DNA of 64,000 nucleotides, taken from contig NW_004624784.1 in NCBI RefSeq assembly GCF_000247695.1, positions 5,120,187 through 5,184,186 on the forward strand, in the 5' to 3' direction. Origin of the DNA: Heterocephalus glaber. Its lineage: Eukaryota; Chordata; Mammalia; Rodentia; Bathyergidae. The notes under the pieces are model-generated. The model was not told where the DNA came from. It saw nothing but the letters and a program-made list of their open reading frames with translations, and made no database searches. Shown here in pieces: positions 12,341 through 23,470 of the stretch; the first letter of the stretch is position 1; every line of letters starts with the position of its first letter. A program made the translations under genes and the position numbers.

Positions 12341-12749
12341 AAACAAATTTGTGCAAACTTTTTTGCTAATTTCACTGTTTTCTGATGTAACTTTTAAGCC
12401 GCCTAATGTTTTTCATTTTTATGTACATCTGAATAGTTGCTAAAAATGATTAATATGCACTTATTTAAAATCAGCATGAGACCATTAGAACTATCATCAT
12501 AAGCATTTAATTTCCTTATCTTAGAAGAATTGACATAGAAGGAACTATTTTCTGTATTGATTTTCAATAAGAATTAATATTTAGATCAACTTGCAGTTAA
12601 CAAAGCACTTATATTGGTACATTGTAGTTCCTTTTGGATTATTTGCTATATACTACATTTTTTCCTGAGTTCTTTTTTAAGCATTTAATATTATATTTGC
12701 ACTCCCTTCATGCACTATTATTAAGGAGAGACAGACCTAATGATAGAGC

Positions 12750-12943
12750 CCTGTTTTACCTCAGTTCATGGGCTTGATTCTTTCAACAATTCTGGTTGCA
12801 AACTTAGTTGGACAAGAACCGAACCAAATTCAGGGGTTAGGCTCAATGTTGAGCTTATGGGGAAATTTTATTCAGTTCCCATCCAGTTTGGTTTGCGAGC
12901 AGAATTGTGAAGAGAATTGAGTTTGTAAACAAGGGTACCACTG
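12750..12943. mobile_element. Palindromic MITE (about 194 bp fold-back)
   Basis: The sequence is symmetric about 12846.5. ACAATTCTGGTTGCAAAC (from 12786) is mirrored by GTTTGCGAGCAGAATTGT (to 12908). The similarity continues outward (CTTGATTC against GAATTGAG) to about 12750 and 12943. No open frame; looks like a non-autonomous DNA transposon. Family not identified. Confidence 0.6.
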
Positions 12944-13869
12944 TAATTCAATAAAATTATTCTTTGTATCCTTTTGAAATGCTTTGGGTCAAGCAGCTTT
13001 AAATTAGTTTGCCAATTAGAATTATTTAAACCTTAAATAAGAGCAAGACATGCATGCTTCCTCATTTGGTAGGAGCAGCCTAAAGATAAGATGTTTACAT
13101 AGGAGCACATACAGGAAGAAAGTAAGGAATGTCATACATGGTGGCATAGGAGGGAGTTCAGCTCTGACTAGGCTTTGACAATGAGTTGGTAAATATTATT
13201 GCTATGATCAGTAGTGTCATTAATAACCATTCTGTTATTTTACATTTCCAAAAAATTTCTGATATAATTATAATTTTTGGTCATCTTTACAATTTCAGTT
13301 ATATTTAATATGAGTGTGTTTTGTTTACACGGATGATGTACCTTCTGCTTCTTTTTTAATTATATTCAGTATGCCCTTTATGGGTTTCTTATTTATTTAC
13401 TCTGTTACGTTAGCTGCTTTAGGAACTTGTTATGTCAGCATTTTGGATGCCATTTGTATTTCTTGAACTTTTCTAGAATTCCTTGTTCCTTACAGGTATT
13501 TACAGGTTTTATTAGGAATTGAAGATTATATTTTTTTTTAATTTATTTAATGAATTTTTTAAAAACTAAATGGAAATATAAACACTTTCATTGAAAAATA
13601 TTTAAATAAAGTTCCAGGGTATTGTTTGTATTGTCATTTTAAATGACTTTAGAAGTGTCATTTTGTTTTTAGACCAAAGGAAAGGAATGCTGTTTTGTGG
13701 ATTTATTTTCTGTTTGTCTCTGAACTCTGAACCAAAGGTTTTCTACTCTTCCTAACATGGTACTAAAAGATTTTTTTAAAACCTTGAGAATTTTAACTTT
13801 GAGGAACAGTATCTTTCTTTTTTATTACTGAATTTTTTCTTCCAATTTTTTACTAAATTGTAGTCTAAG

Positions 13870-14063
13870 GCCAGCCACAATGGTGCATGCTGTGATCTCA
13901 TGCACCATTGGAGGAGGCTAAAGCAGGAGGAACACAAGTTCGAGTCCCATCTGGGGAACTTAGTGAGACCTTGTCTCAAAAGAAAAAAAAAAAAAAAGGG
14001 TTGGAGGTATGGCTCCGTGTAAAATCCCTGAATTCCATACCCAGGACTGGAAAAAAAAAAAAA
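13870..14063 (+). mobile_element. B1-dID dimeric SINE carrying a new internal hairpin
   Basis: B1-like part, A(15) linker, then ID-like part (GGTTGGAGGTATGGCTC) and A(13) tail. Perfect target duplication GTAGTCTAAG at 13860-13869 and 14064-14073. Inside, 13878-13889 and 13899-13910 form a perfect 12-bp inverted repeat that the SINE type does not normally have. Confidence 0.88.
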
Positions 14064-14422
14064 GTAGTCTAAGTTAATTTGTGTGGTCATTATTAACCCC
14101 GCCTATTTCTCAATAGTTCTTTACAACAAAAGTCTTTATTGTTGAATATTGTTAGAGTGTAAGGGGTCTTCTCTCTGCCTTAGTTCTGAACCATCTGAGA
14201 AATAAAAGAGCCAGATAAAGGGTGATCAAAATAGCTCTTTTCATTCCATAGAATTATTGGAGAATATAACAAGGGAACAGGATAGAGGACTTAATAACAC
14301 TGAGCCTAAGAAATAGAAAGATTTAACCATCAATTCTCAGGCAAGACTAGAGAGCAGAGCACCCTTGGGCCCTCTGCTTGTGGGCTAATCTTGTGAAAAA
14401 TGTGCAGTAAAAGGGGCTAGGC

Positions 14423-14623
14423 CAGTGATGGCATATCTTTTAGAGACCGAGTGCCCAAACTACAACCCAAAACCCACTTATTTATCGCAAAGTGCTAACA
14501 CTGCAATTAAATCTAAATACTGAGGTTTTAGTTTAGAAAAACAACACGTATACTTGGCTTGTGTGTCAAGAGAGGGCTCTGTGTGCCCGCTGCAGCGTGC
14601 GTGCCATAGATTCACCACCACTG
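14423..14623. mobile_element. hAT-superfamily MITE resembling the horizontally transferred OC1-type group
   Basis: Ends CAGTGATGG... and ...CCACCACTG are inverted repeats. 8-bp target duplication GGCTAGGC (14415-14422) against GGATAGGC (14624-14631), 7 of 8 matching. The left part (GAGACCGAGTGCCCAAAC, then ACCCACTTATTTATCGCAAA, then CTGAGGTTTTAGTTTAG) is what I recall of a hAT family shared by distant tetrapods. 201 bp, no transposase. Assignment to OC1 is from memory. Confidence 0.7.
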
Positions 14624-15149
14624 GGATAGGCTTTGTTTGCACATGTCCTCTTCCTAGACTTAAGCGGTTGACATGCTCAAGTGAGGAGGCAGAGGCTGCA
14701 GTGTCATTCCTGTGGATGCTGCTCCAGTTGGGAAGTTGAATTCAGAGGCCAGTGCAAGGCAAGACCTGTTGTCACTGGGAGATGGAAACTTCCTTGTGTG
14801 TTGGAAGCAGTGGTAGCACCAGGGCTGCAGGAACCCTGCCTTAAACTGAGAGCTCCTTCACAAGCTCACCCTGTCACACAGAAATAAAAACTAGAGTAGT
14901 ATCATGTTTGTTCACATAAATGCCTTTATTCAAGTTTGTATGGGCCTGCTTTTTACCAGTCATATTTTTCACTAAAAGGATCAACACACTGCTGCATACT
15001 ATATAAATTGCACCATGTGGATGGTGGAAGAGTGAATGGCCTTGCTCTCAAGAAACTTACAGCCTCTTTCCATAGTGCTAAATTGTGCTGTGTAGACTGT
15101 TGATGTTATAGAAATTCATAGGAGTTAGAGATCAATAAAAACTAGGCCT

Positions 15150-15238
15150 ACAGGCCAGGGATTTAGCTCAGTGGCACTGTGCCTGCCTTGCCAAGCACAA
15201 GGTCCTGAGTTCGATCCTCAGTACCTCAAAAAAAAAAC
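15150..15238 (+). mobile_element. ID-type SINE
   Basis: A-box ATTTAGCTCAGTGGC, B-box GAGTTCGATCC. Target duplication AACTAGGCCT at 15140-15149 and 15239-15248. Confidence 0.92.
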
Positions 15239-15248
15239 AACTAGGCCT

Positions 15249-15405
15249 GTGCTGGGTGTGGTGACACACACCTGTAATCCCAGCACAGCTGAAGGAGGAG
15301 GATTACTGAGAGTTCAAGGCCAGCCTATGCTACAGAGTGAATTCAAGGCCAGCCTGAACTATATAGCAAGACCCTGTCTCAAACCCCCCCAAAACAAACA
15401 AAAAA
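15249..15405 (+). mobile_element. B1 SINE with internal duplication
   Basis: GCTGGGTGTGGTGACACACA, then two tandem copies of TTCAAGGCCAGCCT(A/G), then GACCCTGTCTCAAA. It abuts the preceding ID element, as if inserted in its flank. Confidence 0.88.
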
Positions 15406-18242
15406 CTAGACTAGTTCAAGAAGGTTTTATAAAGAAAATAAGCTGTGAGCTTGATTGAGAATGACAAATGTAATCTGGGTAAATGAGGCACTAGAAGAGA
15501 ACAGCTACGGTGAAGGACCAGTTACTTCAACGTCTGTGCCTTCACTTTTGCTGTCTGTCCCCCGTAGGTAGAATGGCAAATAAGCCTCCAGGGCCAGAGA
15601 AGGCACAGGTCATGAACAGAGCCTTGAAAACAAAGCAGAGAACCAGAGACTTATGATTTATAGGTGAGGGTTTGTTTGTATAGCTTAAGAATGTACTTTG
15701 TCAGGAGTTATTCAAGGAATGAGATAAATTAAAATACAAGTAATCCAAGCCTAAGAGAGTGAGTGCTTAGCAAAAGAGATGCTCATGGATATGAGAAAGA
15801 GAAAAATTGAGAAGAGAAAAATAATCAGGAGTTGATTAACTGAAATTTGAGGATGTGTACAATGACAATCAAGAAATAGCAAAGGTGAATAAAGTGTCAA
15901 GAATCCATTGCCAATGCAACGATGATAGGGTCCTTTAGGAGAAATTGAAAGTAAGATGTGAAATAGTTCAAATGTGGAAACTGAAGCCAAACAGTGTCTG
16001 TGTTCTCAGAGGATACATAGGATAAATACTTATTACATATATTCTTTTTATAAATGAGAAAAATTTACCAAATACAGGTTTTCATTTTGATTTAATGAAT
16101 GTTATTGCCTCCATTTTGTTTTGGTTAAAATTTTAACCTTTCAGCCTTTGGGGACAGTTGGTAAAATTTGATATAATTATCTTTTATCAGTGGTGGTGAT
16201 GTTAGAATCAAAAGAGCTTATACTTTAAAAGAGAATAAGCTCATACTGTTAAAAAAAAGAAGTAGTAGAAAATCTAGAACAACCACCGGCAAAGGGAACT
16301 GATTCCAAACAGTAGCCTTAAAGCTCACTTGTTTCACATTCATGCCTTAGAAAAAGTCCAAGCCCCAAGCTTCAAATGTTAGACCCACCTTTGGCATCAA
16401 CAAATTTTAGTGAACTCCAGAGACTACACATTTCTCTCTCCTGTCCTCCCTTTTCAGTCTTTTGTCATAAATGTGCACTGTGTTCAATCATTTATTGCAC
16501 TGACCCAAACAGCTCAGTATAGCTGTTTGTATTTGCCCTGCAATGGGAAGCAGGCTAGAGCCATATGACTAAGAAAGCCAGACTAGGGCAGTCTTTTCAC
16601 CTACAGATGTTTTAATGTGCTTAACATTATCCAATACTAGCAACTGAGATGGTCTAAATACCACAGCAGGGTCTGATTAGCTTTTTCAGATTACTGCCTT
16701 TATTTGCTGTTTGCAGAAAAGCTTAATCCAGTGCTATAGATCAGGCTTCCTGCTGAGTTCTTAGGGAGTTTTCTCATTCTTTGTGTTCACCGTGGCAGGG
16801 TGAGAAGATTCCTCCTCCTCCTCCTGAATTAAAGCTATGAAGTAGTAACTACAGTAGCAAGGGATAAAGACAAGGAAGAAAATCCAATGGAAAAGAGACT
16901 GTCTATTCATACTAAGTAGTTTCTTTTTTATATACAAGGGAAAACAGTTTTAATATGAATTCATAAATACTGACCTGTCTTCTAGTCAGTGTTTAGCTAT
17001 TTAGTTTTCTTATGTTTTAGCTGTTACTACTTTGTGTGCTATTTTTATTTTATGTAATCAAACTCAGTGTTACCAGAAGAATCACAATTTAGTAGCCATA
17101 GCGCTGATCTTATTCCTTTCAGGGTTGATACCTGTTTTACTCATAAGATTTCAAAAAGAACTACCAGTGTACCACCACCAAAAAAGTAGAAGGAAGGAAA
17201 GATCATAACTTGATTCTAGTGATTTTCATATGCTTGCCCAAAATGGGAATTTGAATACTGTGTGATTCATATTGTAATTTGCAATACATCAAAATTCCAG
17301 AGATGCTTTATGTTGATCTTTAATGGTCTTATAAAATCAGACCATGGGATTAACTATTCAGTAACATTACTATAACGCTTTGTAGAAAGAGTCTTTCTTG
17401 CTTTAGAAATAAATATGACATTCCAAACCTAGTAATTATATTTAGTTAAAAATATTTTCACAGACTTTTAATTTTTCCAACATTTTTGGAATGGCATACT
17501 TCAAGCTTTTTGAAGAAAAATGTCCATAGACAAATGGTGATCTACAATATCATACTTTATATTTTATTTTTTTCTGGAAACAGCACTAATGTTTAGTTTT
17601 TTAGTAGGCATAAGGAATTTTTTGGTGAGATAATTAAAAATTTTTAACCATATAGAATAGATCTTCCTTGTATTTTATAAATAGAAATGATGTGATTTAT
17701 ATTTAAGTGGGCAGAAAAAGAACATGGCTATGAGTATTAAAACAATGTTACTTTTTTTTCCCCAGGTATTCTATATTTGTATGTGAAAAAGATTGATTTA
17801 AATTGTTTGAGCTGCTTTAAATTTTATGTCTTTAGAGTTCACGATCATATAATGAAAAAGTTTGGGCTCTACATAAGTCAGCCTGTGTCAGGAAAGAGTA
17901 GATCTCTGCCTTCACTATTTTAATTTGCAATGGAATGAAAGGGGGATACTTGTGTGTTGTGTGTGTTCCAAATCACATAAATAAGTAGTAGGGCTGCTAA
18001 AGATTTCCTTTTTCTCTAGTAGGGAAATATCATCACAGTGCCTTATGGTGTTTACATCTTGATTGAGTTTTTTCACAATCAGAAGCCACTCAAGATAGAA
18101 CTTATACAGCTCTCAAAAGCAAATAGTCCACAATATTAGCAATGCTGTGATCTGAAACATGGAAATATATCAGGGATAGCAAGTTTCCTCACTGAAGGGA
18201 CTTATTTTTGTACATTTTTAACCCTTCAAAAAAATCACAATA

Positions 18243-18328
18243 GGGCCGGGGATTTAGCTCCGTGGCACCACACCTGCCTCACAAGCACAAGGTCTTGAGT
18301 TCGATCCCCAGTACAAAAAAAAAACAAC
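18243..18328 (+). mobile_element. ID-type SINE
   Basis: GGGCCGGGGATTTAGCTC...GAGTTCGATCCCCAGTAC, A tail. Target duplication TCACAATA at 18235-18242 and 18329-18336. Confidence 0.92.
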
Positions 18329-19019
18329 TCACAATATTTTTAGTGTTAATTTATTCTGAACTGAGATTTGAGTATTATAGCTTACAAATTTTATGAAATA
18401 CAATTAATTTTAACAGGCATAATGTTATATATTAAAACTTGATGTAAGATTTTGCTGTTATTTCATTATATGGCTAACTACTGGTATCCATAATAAAAGA
18501 ATTTTATACTGCTATTTGGTATAAAGATGGGCTGTTCTGATTATTTTAGATTGAAGTTAAATACTTGTGTTTAAATATACAGTTTAGATGATTCTTTGGT
18601 ACAAAGTTGGACTGAACATTTGCTTTATTTTACTACGCTTGTGATGAATTTACTTTTTAAAATTAATTATATTTGTAAGCTCATAAATCTTTTATCTTTG
18701 CAATCTTATTTTTTTTTAGTTTTATTGTCTTGTAACATGTTAACAAATGCTTAAAAATACAGATTTACCACTATTCCCATGGAAATAGGTTTACTATCAC
18801 CTTCCGTCTTGTTTCACCAGTAACTCATTTATATAAAGAAAAAGGGTAACTGCTGCAGTAGTTAATTGCTACTTAGATATACCCCACTTTCTTTATTTCT
18901 GAAATAAAAAGGAAAAGCTAATGGACTAGTGTACAACCTCAACTTTTTGGAAATGTGCAACTTTTACTACTTTAAAATATAATTGGTTTCTTTGTTTCAT
19001 GCATTAAAAATGAGAAAAA

Positions 19020-19443
19020 GCTGAAGTCTGCCCAAGCCAGGTGTTTCTTGTTGGCAGCCTGCTCCCTAATGACTCCACTCATAGAGCAGCTGCCTACTAG
19101 TCAGTTTTGTATGGCCTATTGTTGCTGCACACCCCTCGTTAATACACATGCTGCCCGGGGCAGACCAGAGAATGACATCAACTTGCTTATCTTAGAAACC
19201 TCCGAACCTGACGCAGGATGCTGAGGTTGTCTTGCATCTGCCTGGCCAACTAATTGTGAGCTTCCTAGCCTATGATTGGCCAGTTATTCCACTCAGTAAT
19301 AGGTTAAGCAAAGACATTGCCATTCCATCTGTTCAACCATTCATTGTTCTTCTTGCCTGCCTGGAAGTCTGCAGCTAAATTGTGTTAAGGAGTTACTGGT
19401 GAAGCTGCTACAGAAACCAATGTCTTTGTATTTTCCTGCTAAC
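19020..19443 (+). promoter_or_regulatory. ZC3H12C: Candidate alternative promoter and first exon of ZC3H12C (ATG at 19420, donor at 19444)
   Basis: This repeat-free stretch is less AT-rich than the intron around it. ATG at 19420 opens M-S-L-Y-F-P-A-N and runs into a consensus donor GTGAGT at 19444-19449. Splicing to exon 2 at 25439 continues in frame as E-Y-G-V-L-C, because both sides are phase 0. The frame is open upstream of the ATG as well. A perfect inverted CCAAT element (GATTGGC, the NF-Y site type) sits at 19274-19280, about 140 bp before the ATG, and no clear TATA box is near. Against it: the Kozak context is weak (C at -3, T at +4) and the last exon base is C. The 5' limit is not known. 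This is inference from sequence; no transcript evidence is available here. Confidence 0.45.
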
Positions 19444-19823
19444 GTGAGTATCTGTGCTTAATCCCTTGAAAGTTAAACTTTGCTCGAGTATTAATTTGAA
19501 CTGTAAAAGATTGAAAGCCTACAAATTATTAAATAGTGCCACTATATGAGTAATTCAATTCTTTCTGTAAAATCTGTGAAGCAATTTTTATACTTTTTTA
19601 TATTTTAGAATTTTGCAAATGATTACTTATAGCTTCATGAATGTAAGGCATTAGGCATGGCATATAATCATTTGGAGCTTAAAAACAACTTATAAAAAAA
19701 TTATGATATTTTGATTTAGATTCTATCTTGTCAAATTCATGTTTCTTAAAATCTCACTGTCATATCTTAAGTGCTGTAAAATGATTTGATCTACTTTTTC
19801 CATTGTACTAAAAGTGTAGCTTG

Positions 19824-19953
19824 ATGCTTGGGCATGGTGGCACAGCCTCAGGTGGCTGAGGCAGGAGGATCACTGAGAGTTTGATGCCAGCTACATAGTG
19901 AATGCAAGGCCAGGCTGAACTACATAGCTAGACCCTGTCTCAAAAAGAAAAAA
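19824..19953 (+). mobile_element. B1-like SINE
   Basis: GGGCATGGTGGCACAGCCT, GGCTGAGGCAGGAGGATCAC and GACCCTGTCTCAAAAAG mark it; it has lost part of the CCTGTAATCCCAG block. Confidence 0.85.
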
Positions 19954-21101
19954 GAAGTCTAGGTTGAGGATTGATAAACGTAGATGTTTTTAAATATGAT
20001 GACTTACCATCCAGTTGCTTTGTCAGTAATTTCACGTAGTTTCTAATTTCTTGTAGTTTAACGTATTCATGTAGTATTAATGTAGTTTCTAATTTCTTCT
20101 CTCCTTTTGTTTTTCCTTGCATTAATTTCAGATGTTAGATTGAAAATGTCATTCCAAGAACTATTGCTTTCAAGAACTGTCTCTAATAGGAAAGGGAAGA
20201 GAAGACAAAGACTTTCATCTATCAGTTGGGAGAGAAAGAAAGAACATAAAGGGTTAAAAAGAGGTTTTTGTTTCTACCACATGCCCTATTGTGTGAACAT
20301 ATGCATAAGTCTATTGAAAGTTTTCAGAAGATGGGCAGGCCACCAGTTGCTGGTCTCCTGCAGTTCCAGTAGACATCTGTTACCCCAGAGCATTAACCAA
20401 TCTGTTCAAAGGGACATCCTTCCTTTGTTAGCCAGAGGGAGGTAGACAACAGCACTCACTCAAGTACAATGGTAATTAAATACACAGAGACTACAGCAGT
20501 AGGTATTTATTACATATTCATTATTTTATTTTTATTGTTCTCATAGTATTACTATTTGGATAACAACCAGAACCCACTTTTATGGCATTGTAGTTTACAT
20601 TACAAACAAATAAATTGGTTTAACAAGTTTATGGTCTAATATTCCTGATTAATAGGAACCTCATTCAAATATTTTTAAAAAATCATTTTACCTAGTTTGA
20701 GATGAAGAATTGTTTGAGAACTTTCAGAAAACTTCTTCATTAAATGGAGGAATTTCGGTATGTGTAATACATTTCTAGTAAATTGCCACTATGGCATGAG
20801 TTTGCCTGCAGCTATTACAAAGTTTTTTGGCATTTAAAAGAATTAGTTACACTTCATTGTCATTTACAGAATTAGCATAATTTAGTTCTTTTCAACAAAT
20901 ACTATAATTGTTAGATAGCTTTTAACAAGAAACATTGAGTTTCCAATGCAGTATCTGGAGGAAATCTATAGATTTAAAATTATTGAAATCTGTTTTATAT
21001 TATTGGTTTTTTGACCAGTACCTTTTATATTCAAAAATACAGTAAGTATGTAAAACCTATTATGAAGGATCCCTGATCTAAAAAGTAAAAGATAGGCTGT
21101 A

Positions 21102-21180
21102 GGGCTGGGGATTTAGCTCAGTGGCACTGCGCCTGCCTCCCAAGTATAAGGTCCTGAGTTCAATCCCCGGTACAAAAAAA
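21102..21180 (+). mobile_element. ID-type SINE
   Basis: GGGCTGGGGATTTAGCTCAG...GAGTTCAATCCCCGGTAC. Perfect 12-bp target duplication AGATAGGCTGTA at 21090-21101 and 21181-21192. Confidence 0.94.
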
Positions 21181-21469
21181 AGATAGGCTGTATTTCTTAA
21201 AGTTTTATGATAGCTATGGGAGTAAAAACTGACCTATTTTCGTGTGAAACTTTTTGACTATGCTACTTCTTCATGAAGTGAGGATACTTACCTTTGTTAC
21301 TATTTATTTGATTAAGGTGATTTATTTAAGTGCGCATTTGAGTTAATTCAAAACTTAAAAGTCTAAGCGATGCATGTCTTAGAAATTAGAAGAATTTTGT
21401 ACCCTACATATAATAACACATTTTGCGATGTTATTGAAGGATTATTTTTCTCTTTTTCAAAGTTATATT

Positions 21470-21603
21470 GGGGTTTTTTTGTTTTTTGTTTTTTTTGAGA
21501 CAGGGTCTCGCTATGCAGGCCAGGCTGGCCTTGAACTCACTGTATAGTCCAAGCTGGCCTCAAATTCATGGCAGTCCTCCTGCCTCAGCCTCTGGAGTGC
21601 TGA
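21470..21603 (-). mobile_element. B1-like SINE
   Basis: Antisense B1: GAGACAGGGTCTCGCTATG, GGCCTTGAACTCACTG, CCTCCTGCCTCAGCCTCTG, with T-rich tail upstream. Confidence 0.88.
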
Positions 21604-21838
21604 ATATTGATTATTTTTAAGGTACTAAAGAAAAATAAAGATCATATGCCCTTCTTTATGCTAAAGTTTCTTATAATAATTACTTGTAAGTTTTACACAT
21701 TCAGTTACATTAACAAATACTGTAGTTTATGAAAATATGTGTATCAGTTTAAAAAATTTTAGACTAGCATTTAATGTTTTACTGAATGTTTTTTAAGATA
21801 TTGCCAAAAAGTATAGATAAGGATCAAAATGTATAATT

Positions 21839-22090
21839 GATATTGTTAAATAGGAAGAAAAGGTCTAAAGGGGTAAGGGAAGTGGGAGGGGTAGGGGAAA
21901 GGAAAGAAGGGAAAATAAAAAATATGAGAAAAGGAAAAAAACAGAAATAAAGTCTTTGTAAATAGGGAAGGGTGGGGGGGGTTAAGGGAGGGCAAGGGAA
22001 GGGGGAAAAAATAAGAACCAAGATGTATCATATAAAGGTGCAAGATCCCAGTGATGAATGTAACTATATTGTTTACCTAAAATATACCAA
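21839..22090 (+). mobile_element. L1 3'UTR fragment with polypurine tract
   Basis: A long A/G-only tract (21852-22010) is followed by ATGTATCATATAAAGGTGCA...GAATGTAACTATATTG. The same layout (purine tract then this tail) recurs at 49131 and in antisense at 32262 and 24868. Confidence 0.55.
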
Positions 22091-23044
22091 TGAACTTAAT
22101 GGGAAACAAAAGATATTGCCAAATTCTAGATTATTTTTAAGTGGACTGGAAATCAGGGCAACCTTTTACTAATTACAAGTTGATAAGCATTCTAGAGATA
22201 GAAGTTTTAAAAACTAAATCTTTGCCATTTGTGTCAATACAAATTAGGTTATTTCAAATTTATGTGATACATAAGTGAGACTTATATTTATGAGATATAT
22301 ATATTATATATATGTATTCCTCTCTGAAGAGTAAACTCATTTTTTTCTTATTTGTAGTAATATTTAGTCTTGTGCTTTACAGGTATGAAAAGTCATGTAA
22401 TTGCTTGTTTAGTACAAGATGTCATTAGATAGATAACTTTCTCTGAACTAACCAGTGAAAACAGGCCTGTCATTGTGAAAGAGTTCAACCAGAATATTTT
22501 TAAATGAAAATTATGTTCCCTAACAAAACTGAATGTTACTTTTTAAAAATAGGCCAACTTAACATTTATCCTTAGCATTAAATATCAGCTTGTTATAAAA
22601 TTTTTATTATAGTATGTACAAATTACATGAATTATTATAAGTTAAAAGTATCTGATGTTCACTAGCTATATTTGGATACAAAATAGTCTTAGTATTTAAT
22701 ATTATAAAAATAACTAAATGATAATCCAATTTTTTCCTTATCTTATAGCCATATAATAAATATATAGTAGAACGGATTTAGGTAGTACCACTGGTTATCA
22801 TTAAAATATTAGCTTGATGTTGAAATAGAAAGATTGAAATACGTTTTTCTGTGGTTAATTTTCCATTTAAAAACTTTATAGTATCTGGTCTTATTTCTTT
22901 GAAAAATGGAAAATTAAGAAAATTCATTTATCCTTTAAACAAAATATTTCATTCTAATGTTCCTTACTAACTGTATTTTTCATAAGTATTCATCTTATCT
23001 GATACAATCTCCTCTCCCTTAAAAATACACACTATAGCTCAATA

Positions 23045-23470
23045 TTAAAATAATATTTCCTAGTTCAATTCAGGGTTTTGGTCAGCAAGTCATTATCTTG
23101 GAGAATTATCTCACAACGGCACTTATGCAAAACCCAAACTTTTCAGGGGAGATCAGACATGTTGCCCATTAAATGCACTTCCTGCAGTCAGAGCAGATTG
23201 TGGGGTTTACAGAACAATGATGTCGGAGCTTCCAGATTAGTTTGGCAGCTGCATTGTTCTCGGAGGGTAAACCAGACGCACTTAAGTCCCAGTGTCTTTT
23301 GTAGGCTTTTGTTCATACCAAATTATTCTTTCACTGTGCTAGCATTCATGATGGCATGTTAAAGGAGTGCAGCTTAGCAACCAGCTTCTGGTTGCCAGGC
23401 AGCCCAGTTTCCAATAGGTTTTCCTTGTTTAAGATACTTTTGGTGGGAGCTCTACGAAGGCCACAGTGTA
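23045..23470. promoter_or_regulatory. Possible intronic regulatory element
   Basis: Repeat-free, more complex and less AT-rich than its surroundings. Has SOX-type sites (ACAATG at 23213-23218, CATTGTTC near 23253), the paired half-sites GCAACC (23377-23382) and GGTTGC (23390-23395), which resemble an RFX-type arrangement, and CCAAT at 23412. Inferred only from composition and motifs. Confidence 0.3.

Noticed and set aside
15171..15458. 95-residue + strand open frame
   Set aside because: Made almost entirely of an ID and a B1 SINE.
20107..20445. 112-residue + strand open frame in intron 1
   Set aside because: No domain, no splice signals that fit, and composition like surrounding intron; probably chance.
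21824..22043. Two Pro/Phe/Ser-rich - strand frames
   Set aside because: Artefact of the polypurine tract of an L1 3'UTR; low complexity.
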